A stretch of DNA of 5,054 nucleotides from Candidatus Hermodarchaeota archaeon. GTDB taxonomy: Archaea > Asgardarchaeota > Hermodarchaeia > Hermodarchaeales > Hermodarchaeaceae. The stretch lies in contig JAEOSA010000156.1 of assembly GCA_016840595.1 (NCBI GenBank), positions 1 to 5,054 on the forward strand, read 5' to 3'. The translations under genes were made by a program, and so were the position numbers. This document shows positions 1 to 4,166 of this stretch, piece after piece. The first letter of the stretch is position 1; every line of letters starts with the position of its first letter. The notes under the pieces are model-generated. The model ran no database searches. It was not told the origin of the DNA and was given only the letters and a program-made list of their open reading frames with translations.

Positions 1-54
1 AAATGCCTTCCTGTCATCGCGTGAGCGACCAATGGATTTTCAGCTTATCGATGC

Positions 55-61
55 AAATAAA
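55..61 (+). promoter_or_regulatory. Possible TATA-like box for the asparagine-synthase-like gene
   Basis: An AAATAAA run lies 43 bases before the ATG at 105. TBP-driven transcription would then start near base 84 and give a short leader. This rests only on base composition and spacing. If translation instead starts at the ATG at base 3, this site is inside the coding region and the call is wrong. Confidence 0.22.
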
Positions 62-104
62 CCTGCCGATGCACAGTGGTCTTGGTATTAAGACGTGCGC
101 TATC

Positions 105-986
105 ATGACCAAAGAAACACTAACTGATTACACTCAACAATTGAAAACGCTGCTTACGGATGCCATCAGCTCATCACTGAAATCTCAAGATAATTTTGGA
201 GTGCTCTTTTCTGGAGGATTGGATAGCAGTATACTCGCGGCACTCTTAGCCTCTCTTTACTCTGAGCCTTTCCCTCTTTTTGTCACGGGCATAACCGCTG
301 CAAAAGATATTCCTCAAGCCCGACTCTCAGCCTCTCATCTTAATCTTCCGCTCACAATACGAATTTTCACACACGATGATGTGAAAGAAAAACTTCGCCA
401 GATTCTCTCAATCTGTGGAGTAGTTGATCTCCTGCACGTAGAACTAGCGATTTCTTTCTTCTTTGCTACAGAGTGTGCGAGCCAGAATAATGTAACAATC
501 GTTTTTAGCGGTCAAGGCGCCGATGAACTCTTTGGAGGTTATGCCAGACATGAAAGGCATTTCATCGAATCGGGAAGCGAGAGGGCCTCAGTCGAAATGC
601 GTTCCGATCTTAAGAAGCTTCAAGAAGTAACACTCCCTTGTCTACAAGCCGTCGTCAATCATTTTGGATTACAACTAGTCACACCATTCTCAAATACGTC
701 TCTTATCGAGTATTCTCGCAAACTGCCTTTTACGTGCAAATTGAACCTATCCTCTGGTGAGGTTGTGAGAAAACAGCTGCTACGTCAGGTGGCTCAAGAA
801 GTGGGGCTGCCTTCTCAAGTAGTGAATGCCCCGAAACGCGCGATCCAATATGGTTCGGGAGTCCACCGCATCTTAACTAATTTGGCCACCGAATACTGGG
901 CTGAAAAAGAACCTACAGTATCTGCTCGGAAAGCAAAAAGTTATACACGCATTAATCAATTCTTAGCTCAAATAAACGACGAATAA
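105..986 (+). CDS. Stand-alone asparagine-synthase C-terminal (ATP-pyrophosphatase) domain protein, ASNSD1-like
   Basis: This 293-residue protein belongs to the asparagine-synthase C-terminal family, whose members activate a carboxylate as an acyl-AMP and amidate it in the cytoplasm. Numbered from the ATG at 105, the PPi-loop SGGLDSS lies at 36-42 and the second active-site motif SGQGADELFGGY at 135-146. A conserved C-terminal block, PKRAIQYGSG, is at 243-252. The N-terminal glutaminase domain of bacterial AsnB, with its Cys1 nucleophile, is absent. The RH after GGYA and the KRAIQYGSG block recall eukaryotic ASNSD1 and archaeal stand-alone homologues, as I remember those families. Q137 stands where E. 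coli AsnB has Glu348. The frame is open upstream to an ATG at 3, but those 34 codons look unconserved, so I prefer 105. No clear Shine-Dalgarno site precedes it. The gene converges on the Roadblock gene. The true substrate is unknown; asparagine is only one possibility. Confidence 0.85.
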   Translation: MTKETLTDYTQQLKTLLTDAISSSLKSQDNFGVLFSGGLDSSILAALLASLYSEPFPLFVTGITAAKDIPQARLSASHLNLPLTIRIFTHDDVKEKLRQILSICGVVDLLHVELAISFFFATECASQNNVTIVFSGQGADELFGGYARHERHFIESGSERASVEMRSDLKKLQEVTLPCLQAVVNHFGLQLVTPFSNTSLIEYSRKLPFTCKLNLSSGEVVRKQLLRQVAQEVGLPSQVVNAPKRAIQYGSGVHRILTNLATEYWAEKEPTVSARKAKSYTRINQFLAQINDE

Positions 987-1009
987 TTACCAAGATACCT
1001 TTGAGCCAA

Positions 1010-1014
1010 TTTTT
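1010..1014 (+). terminator. Weak T-tract after the asparagine-synthase-like gene
   Basis: A run of five T lies 23 bases after the stop codon, in the short gap between two convergent genes. Archaeal RNA polymerase can terminate at T-runs without a hairpin, and no convincing hairpin is seen here. The run is short, so the call is tentative. Confidence 0.2.
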
Positions 1015-1023
1015 CTTAGAAGC

Positions 1024-1413
1024 TCATCTGAGTAAGCGTTGTACTCGTTTAGCCACAGAGTCAATGATCAAAGATATTACTCCTAAGGGAGTACTCTTGT
1101 CAGAAATTACGGCTAACACATTTGCGGCTCCAACACGACGAATAAACAAATGTCCCTTTCGACACCGCATCATCAAATCCATATTCTTTCCAATTCCTAA
1201 CTGCATAGCCGTTTGCTCAGACAGAGAACCCAGTGAAGCAATCGCTGCTGCAAGCTGAAGCTTCTCGACTTCTTCCTTTCCCATTAATACGACAAGGGGT
1301 AACCCATCTGCTGTCATTACAGCCGCACTAAAAATTGAAGGCTGGCTACTCACAACATTCTCCAAATACTCCTCCACTTTAGACAACGCGGATGCATCAG
1401 TAGGCGACTGCAT
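1024..1413 (-). CDS. Roadblock/LC7 domain protein
   Basis: This 129-residue protein is essentially one Roadblock/LC7 domain, the fold that dimerises and binds or regulates small GTPases (MglB with MglA, Ragulator and dynein light chains). Visible features are an N-terminal helix at about 9-22, the strand and turn AAVMTADGLPLVV (30-42), and a long Ala/Leu-rich helix (about 49-75). After these come paired strands around 79-104 with RCRKGHLFIRRVG, and a C-terminal helix (about 108-128). The start is the ATG at 1413, because AGGTGA lies about six bases upstream. An in-frame GTG three codons earlier (1422) overlaps that site and is less likely. No signal peptide or membrane segment is seen. No GTPase partner of the Ras/Arf/MglA type lies next to it; the GTPase at the right edge is a translation-type protein. 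Such stand-alone Roadblock proteins are notably abundant in Asgard archaea. The partner is unknown. Confidence 0.9.
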   Translation of the reverse strand: MQSPTDASALSKVEEYLENVVSSQPSIFSAAVMTADGLPLVVLMGKEEVEKLQLAAAIASLGSLSEQTAMQLGIGKNMDLMMRCRKGHLFIRRVGAANVLAVISDKSTPLGVISLIIDSVAKRVQRLLR

Positions 1414-1425
1414 ACATCTCACCTG
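1414..1425 (-). promoter_or_regulatory. Ribosome binding site that sets the Roadblock start
   Basis: On the minus strand AGGTGAG stands just upstream of the ATG at 1413, leaving a spacer of about five bases. This is a good match to the 3' end of 16S rRNA. It favours the ATG over the GTG at 1422, which would lie inside the site. Confidence 0.55.
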
Positions 1426-1483
1426 CCAAAAGAAGACTTTTTAGTGTTTCCAGAGCTGACTCAAACTACAATTCTTCAATCTA

Positions 1484-1492
1484 GAATAAAAG
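1484..1492 (-). promoter_or_regulatory. Possible TATA-like box for the Roadblock gene
   Basis: The minus strand reads CTTTTATTC about 70 bases before the ATG at 1413. This would put transcription start near 1460 and give a leader of about 45 bases. It is the best AT-rich candidate in this stretch but remains weak. Confidence 0.25.
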
Positions 1493-1530
1493 CAGTATTA
1501 ACTGTTCATGATTGTCGATTTGCCAATACT

Positions 1531-1538
1531 TTTATTAA
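1531..1538 (+). promoter_or_regulatory. Probable TATA box of the eL33 gene
   Basis: TTTATTAA lies 43-50 bases before the ATG at 1581. Transcription start expected about 25 bases downstream falls near 1558-1563, giving a short leader that still includes the CAAGG at 1566-1570. The spacing fits archaeal promoters well. Confidence 0.45.
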
Positions 1539-1580
1539 CCACTCTTAATTGTCCATGTCCACCCTCAAGGCTCGGTGACA

Positions 1581-2054
1581 ATGGTGTCGGAAAAAACATC
1601 CAAAACGAAAACGAAGACTACTACCAAAAAGGAAACTAGCAAGCCAAAGTCCAAATCCACCAGTAAACCGAAAGCAAAGGCGAAAGCTCCGAAGAAGACC
1701 ACGACGAAGAAACCTAAGAAAAAGCGCAAAACCAAAACCGCTGCTGAGGCAAAACCAAAAAGAACACGTCCACGAAGGTTACCATTGGAAACTCCAGTCA
1801 AGGGCGTTTTAATGAACTACCAACGAGGAACCGTTCGACAACGGAACCAATACGGTTTGATTCAGCTTCAAGGTGTTTCTTCGATTTCAACAGCAGCATC
1901 CTATATCGGTCGATCAGTCATACTCCATTTCAATGAACGAACGCAAAACCATGGTCGAATCGTTTCAGTGCATGGAAAGAAGGGTGTGCTCCGAGTGCGA
2001 TTTCGCCGAAAGCTAGCCCCGGAGGCTTTGGCAAAAGAGGTTGTAGTCTTTTAA
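1581..2054 (+). CDS. rpl35ae: Large-subunit ribosomal protein eL33 (L35Ae) with a Lys-rich N-terminal extension
   Basis: The C-terminal part, residues about 70-157 from the ATG at 1581, matches eL33/L35Ae, a cytosolic protein of the 50S subunit shared by archaea and eukaryotes. Visible signatures are KGVLMNYQRG (74-83), a GV motif followed by AASYIGRSVILHF (105-117), and VHGKKGVLRVRFRRKLAP (130-147). Archaeal eL33 is usually about 85-90 residues. Here residues 1-66 form an added tail with 24 Lys, 5 Arg and only 3 acidic residues, the rest mostly Thr, Ser, Pro and Ala. It resembles a histone H1 tail and is surely disordered. A GTG at 1575 could add two residues; ATG is chosen as the standard start. 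The tail frame is continuous with the core and has no stop. The family assignment is confident; the function of the tail is unknown, with rRNA or DNA binding the natural guess. Confidence 0.88.
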   Translation: MVSEKTSKTKTKTTTKKETSKPKSKSTSKPKAKAKAPKKTTTKKPKKKRKTKTAAEAKPKRTRPRRLPLETPVKGVLMNYQRGTVRQRNQYGLIQLQGVSSISTAASYIGRSVILHFNERTQNHGRIVSVHGKKGVLRVRFRRKLAPEALAKEVVVF

Positions 2055-2076
2055 ATCAGTGGAGTTCTCACCAAAA

Positions 2077-2089
2077 CCTCCCTCTTTCT
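2077..2089 (+). terminator. Possible pyrimidine-tract terminator after eL33
   Basis: A pyrimidine-only tract, CCTCCCTCTTTCT, starts 22 bases after the eL33 stop. Archaeal termination prefers T-rich tracts, and this one is C-interrupted. It is only the best candidate in the 179-base gap before the next gene. Confidence 0.2.
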
Positions 2090-2173
2090 AACAATTATCT
2101 CATTATTCAAAGCCAGTTCAGGCTAGAATAGCACTTTTTATCCTACTTTAGCCGTAAATCACATGAAATACGG

Positions 2174-2183
2174 ATAATAATTA
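2174..2183 (+). promoter_or_regulatory. Probable TATA box before the basic winged-helix gene
   Basis: The AT-rich run ATAATAATTA lies about 50-60 bases before the ATG at 2234. Transcription start would fall near 2203-2207, on top of the GATATC repeat pair at 2201-2220. Confidence 0.35.
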
Positions 2184-2200
2184 ACCAGTATTCCTGTGTG

Positions 2201-2220
2201 GATATCAGATAAGAGATATC
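2201..2220. repeat. GATATC inverted pair (possible operator)
   Basis: Two copies of the six-base palindrome GATATC are separated by eight bases, so the element is both a direct and an inverted repeat with centres 14 bases apart. It sits between the TATA-like run and the start codon at 2234, where a bound dimer would block initiation. The regulatory role is inferred from position only. Confidence 0.35.
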
Positions 2221-2233
2221 GTGGGTGCGTGAA

Positions 2234-2605
2234 ATGATCAAGAATGAGAACAAGGTAAAACGAAAGGTTCAGCTAAAACGTGTTAACATAAAACCACGAG
2301 AAGTAAAAGTACCAAAGGAGATATTAGAAAAGGTTGAGGAAATGGTGGCCCAAAAGCAAGAACCTGACCTATCGGCTGATCAGCAGGCCATTCTATATAT
2401 TTGTGAACGAGGGCATCAATCCTTTGTCAGTATTCTTCAAGGAGTTAACAGCACTCGCATTCCTATTGGAAAACCTCCGCTCGATGAAAAAACGGTGCGT
2501 TCTCTGCTTCAAGAGTTGGAAAACGAAGGTTATCTTTCAAAAGCTGAACTCCAAGACCAACCCACATGGACGGCAACTGAAAAAGCTAGAGCTTTAGAAA
2601 ATTAG
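2234..2605 (+). CDS. Small basic winged-helix-like protein
   Basis: I do not recognise a named family for this 123-residue protein. Residues 1-30 are strongly basic (KVKRKVQLKR, then KPREVKVPK) and are followed by a short charged helix (about 28-41). Residues about 46-120 look like a winged helix-turn-helix: helix 1 is LSADQQAILYICERG (46-60), helix 2 is SFVSILQGV, and the recognition helix is DEKTVRSLLQELENEGYL (84-101). A wing ends in TWTATEKARAL. A 10-12 residue polar insert around 73-82 separates helices 2 and 3. The likely role is nucleic-acid binding in the cytoplasm, either as a regulator or as a chromatin or RNA-polymerase associated factor. ATG at 2234 is chosen over the in-frame GTG at 2225; neither has a strong ribosome site. 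The gene appears to be transcribed alone, with its own TATA-like box and a terminator after it. Confidence 0.7.
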   Translation: MIKNENKVKRKVQLKRVNIKPREVKVPKEILEKVEEMVAQKQEPDLSADQQAILYICERGHQSFVSILQGVNSTRIPIGKPPLDEKTVRSLLQELENEGYLSKAELQDQPTWTATEKARALEN

Positions 2606-2636
2606 GCGGGTAGTTCGCTTCTGAAATGGTCAAGTC

Positions 2637-2677
2637 GGTTAGCTTCTGTTGGAAAAGCTAAAACCCAGATTTTTTTT
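2637..2677 (+). terminator. Hairpin plus T8 terminator
   Basis: TTAGCTT (2639-2645) pairs with AAGCTAA (2655-2661) across a nine-base loop. A further GG/CC pair (2637-2638 with 2664-2665) is possible across a two-base bulge. Eight T follow at 2670-2677. It ends the winged-helix gene that stops at 2605. The T-run reaches into the last codons of the convergent ArsR-like gene, so it acts at the boundary of both. Confidence 0.5.
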
Positions 2678-2915
2678 AAAATTCTGCAGCAATTCGTTCG
2701 CCGTGTTCCGTCAAGAAATAGAAGGAATGATAAACTCCTCGACGTTGTTCGACGAGCCCAGCGGAAAGCAGCCGTTTAAGGTGATAGGCAGCTGTACTGG
2801 GGGGAATATCTAACGCCCGTGCGATATCGCGCAGGAATGTTCGTTGCCCATTAAGGGTTTGTAAAATTTGACGACGCGTACGATGACGCAACACTTTCTC
2901 AGTTAGAGGTGTCAT
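2676..2915 (-). CDS. ArsR-like minimal winged-helix transcriptional regulator
   Basis: This 79-residue protein is almost entirely a helix-turn-helix domain of the ArsR type. Helix 1 is about 4-23 (TEKVLRHRTRRQILQTL), helix 2 is RDIARALD (29-36), and the recognition helix is PSTAAYHLKRLLSAGLV (41-57). A beta wing with EQRRGVYHSFYFLTEHG (58-74) follows. The phrase STAAYHLKRL is typical of ArsR-family recognition helices. There is no Cys pair for metal sensing and no ligand or dimerisation domain beyond the wing, so the inducer is not evident. The start is the ATG at 2915; an in-frame TTG at 2924 is possible but less likely. The partial ribosome site GGTTGAG lies upstream. The gene diverges from the winged-helix/membrane pair across an AT-rich region with a palindrome, so self-control or control of that pair is plausible. 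Confidence 0.8.
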   Translation of the reverse strand: MTPLTEKVLRHRTRRQILQTLNGQRTFLRDIARALDIPPSTAAYHLKRLLSAGLVEQRRGVYHSFYFLTEHGERIAAEF

Positions 2916-2970
2916 TATTCTCAACCGTCCAGTTTTACTAGCAACTCAGGTAGCAATTTAGTCTATCCCC

Positions 2971-2980
2971 TTAAATATAT
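2971..2980 (-). promoter_or_regulatory. Probable TATA box of the ArsR-like gene
   Basis: The minus strand reads ATATATTTAA, preceded by GCAAAGT, which resembles the purine-rich BRE element. The box lies 56-65 bases before the ATG at 2915, so transcription would start near 2950. This is the best TATA match in the window. Confidence 0.5.
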
Positions 2981-3058
2981 ACTTTGCGGCACAAATACGT
3001 ACATGAATTAATTAACTATAATCTTAACAATATAGACGATTAATGCACTCAAAACTAC

Positions 3059-3074
3059 TTGATTTGCAAATCAA
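3059..3074. repeat. Perfect 16-bp palindrome (candidate operator)
   Basis: TTGATTTGCAAATCAA is identical to its reverse complement with no spacer, the form expected for a dimeric helix-turn-helix protein. It lies immediately before the TATA-like run at 3078-3084, 88 bases before the ATG at 3162, and 144 bases from the ArsR-like start. An adjoining weaker inverted repeat, AATGA then TCATT (3073-3088), brackets the TATA-like run. Confidence 0.55.
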
Positions 3075-3077
3075 TGA

Positions 3078-3084
3078 ATTATAT
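3078..3084 (+). promoter_or_regulatory. Possible TATA-like box of the winged-helix/membrane pair
   Basis: ATTATAT sits between AATGA and TCATT arms and directly after the 16-bp palindrome. Transcription start would be near 3108, leaving a leader of about 54 bases before the ATG at 3162. Confidence 0.33.
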
Positions 3085-3161
3085 CATTATGCAAACTCAT
3101 AAGAAGATGTAGTCAGCCTTACTGTATCGTTACACCAACTGTCTATGTTCGATGATAGCTA

Positions 3162-3548
3162 ATGGTTGGGCGAGGCGTGTCAATAGACCGCGGTAAAGAC
3201 TCATATGATTTAATCATGTCACTCCTTTCCTTAAGTGAGATTCAACGCCGGATACTCATTTCACTCGCCCATATCTACCCCAAGGCCGCATCCGGCAAAC
3301 AACTCATCACTCTCATTGGGTACAGTGGAAAAGCCAAGTCCCTATATCGTGGACCTCTTGAACGGCTTGAAATGGAAGAGCTGATTCTTGTTGATCGATT
3401 AACTCCTCGACTCCACTCAATACGTGTCAATCATCTTCATCCCTTAATCGGATACCTACTGGAACTCATTCAAGCCCATGGAAATGCCACCATGGAGCTA
3501 TATACCCAAGCCCTGGAGGATGGAAAATCCATTGACGAGGAGGAATGA
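3162..3548 (+). CDS. Winged-helix-like protein, first gene of an overlapping pair
   Basis: This 128-residue protein is not assignable to a named family. Its layout is a winged helix-turn-helix: helix 1 is LSEIQRRILISLAHIYP (24-40) and helix 2 is SGKQLITLIGY (44-54). A likely recognition helix spans 58-74 (AKSLYRGPLERLEMEEL). Strands with VDRLTPRLHSIRV (77-89) form the wing. A C-terminal helix (92-119) and an acidic end (DEEE) follow. The start at 3162 is bounded by an in-frame TAG two codons earlier. An internal ATG at 3216 would remove 18 poorly structured residues and cannot be excluded. No ribosome site is clear for either start. Its end overlaps the start of a membrane protein gene, so the two products are probably made together and may interact. 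Regulation from the upstream palindrome is inferred. Confidence 0.68.
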   Translation: MVGRGVSIDRGKDSYDLIMSLLSLSEIQRRILISLAHIYPKAASGKQLITLIGYSGKAKSLYRGPLERLEMEELILVDRLTPRLHSIRVNHLHPLIGYLLELIQAHGNATMELYTQALEDGKSIDEEE

Positions 3549-4149
3549 ACAAGTCCTCACAGAGATCATACGAGAACAATATCTCCTCGAGTGGTTCTTC
3601 TTGGGGGTCTTATGGACAGTGTGTGCTCTCTGTGCTTACATACTCATCACGAACCTTCTTTGGTTACCCTCATTGGGTCCTCCATGGACGCCCCAACCGG
3701 ATGTTCCTTGGTGGCAATGGCTTTGCCTTGCATTCACTCATCCATTCATTTGGCCCGCTGCAATTGCAACCCTAATAGCCTTGATGCTGGCATTTACTGT
3801 GACATTATATTTTGCCGCATGGATGCCATTGCCCGTCGATTCTATCCTTCGACTTGAGCTCAATCGAATCGGACCTACAACGAAACTACGATTACGAAGA
3901 CAGTACGTGACAAAAATCAATACTAAAGGCCTCCTCCTAACTCGGGTTCTATCACGAACTACCACCTCAGGAGAATATGGCCTGGTTGTATTACGGGCAA
4001 CCTTCCCTGATGCTTCGCCTGAAAAATTAGAATCACTAGCCCAACGAAATTTCCTTTCCAGGGATAAAATGTCAATTGCTACTGTATCTTCTGTGGACGA
4101 GCTTCACTTCAAGGTTACTCAACTTGCTCGTGCCTTTGCAGAATTCTAA
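3520..4149 (+). CDS. Unrecognised two-TM membrane protein with a cytoplasmic basic domain
   Basis: I do not recognise this family. Numbered from the ATG at 3520 (209 residues), the first hydrophobic segment is at about 23-48 (WFFLGVLWTVCALCAYIL) and the second at about 76-101 (FIWPAAIATLIALMLAF). The loop between them is rich in Trp and Pro. By the positive-inside rule, the N-terminus (RR) and the soluble C-terminal part (about 105-209) face the cytoplasm. That part begins with a basic stretch (KLRLRRQYVTK) and has predicted mixed strand and helix, ending in a helix VDELHFKVTQLARAF. No catalytic motif is seen. The start is uncertain: GGAGG touches the ATG at 3520 with no spacer, and in-frame ATGs at 3478 and 3484 are possible. 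With 3520 the gene overlaps its winged-helix neighbour by 29 bases. It converges on the GTPase gene. A membrane sensor or anchor for the winged-helix protein is conceivable but unproven. Confidence 0.7.
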   Translation: MENPLTRRNEQVLTEIIREQYLLEWFFLGVLWTVCALCAYILITNLLWLPSLGPPWTPQPDVPWWQWLCLAFTHPFIWPAAIATLIALMLAFTVTLYFAAWMPLPVDSILRLELNRIGPTTKLRLRRQYVTKINTKGLLLTRVLSRTTTSGEYGLVVLRATFPDASPEKLESLAQRNFLSRDKMSIATVSSVDELHFKVTQLARAFAEF

Positions 4150-4155
4150 TTTTTT
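4150..4155 (+). terminator. T6 tract after the membrane protein gene
   Basis: Six T directly follow the stop codon at 4147-4149, inside the 17-base gap between two convergent genes. A T-run alone can end transcription in archaea. No hairpin is evident. Confidence 0.33.
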
Positions 4156-4166
4156 CTGCTCTTTAG

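Larger units (their letters stand above)
2916..3161. other. AT-rich divergent intergenic region
   Basis: This gap between two divergent regulator genes carries the TATA box of the ArsR-like gene near its left end. A 16-bp palindrome and a second TATA-like run lie in its right half. ATGCA-CTCA like words recur at about 3043 and 3089. I see no conserved open frame or RNA gene in it. Confidence 0.5.

Noticed and set aside
1001..1258. Plus-strand open frame opposite the Roadblock gene
   Set aside because: The minus frame is a clear Roadblock/LC7 domain with a good ribosome site. The plus frame has no motif and lies wholly within it.
1565..1801. Open frame on the minus strand opposite the eL33 tail, rich in Val, Phe and Leu
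   Set aside because: It is the mirror of the Lys-rich codons on the plus strand (AAA/AAG read as TTT/CTT). The plus frame continues into a recognisable eL33 domain, so this is a shadow and not a membrane protein.
2676..2915. Metal-sensing ArsR repressor of the ArsR/SmtB kind
   Set aside because: No Cys pair or His-rich metal site is present in the 79 residues. Only the general ArsR-type winged-helix call is supported.
2916..3161. Possible CRISPR leader, small RNA or tRNA gene in the AT-rich gap
   Set aside because: There are no regularly spaced repeats, no cloverleaf and no GC-rich structured segment. The palindrome and TATA-like runs fit a promoter region better.
3478..3548. Possible frameshift joining the winged-helix and membrane genes into one protein
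   Set aside because: Each frame has its own plausible start or stop, and short overlaps are normal in archaeal operons. Nothing requires a fusion.
3545..3775. ATG preceded by GAGGAGGA, opening a 76-codon frame within the membrane protein gene
   Set aside because: The purine run is explained by the acidic end (DEEE) of the winged-helix gene and lies too close to the ATG. The product has no recognisable fold, while the overlapping frame has two clear membrane segments and runs on to 4149.
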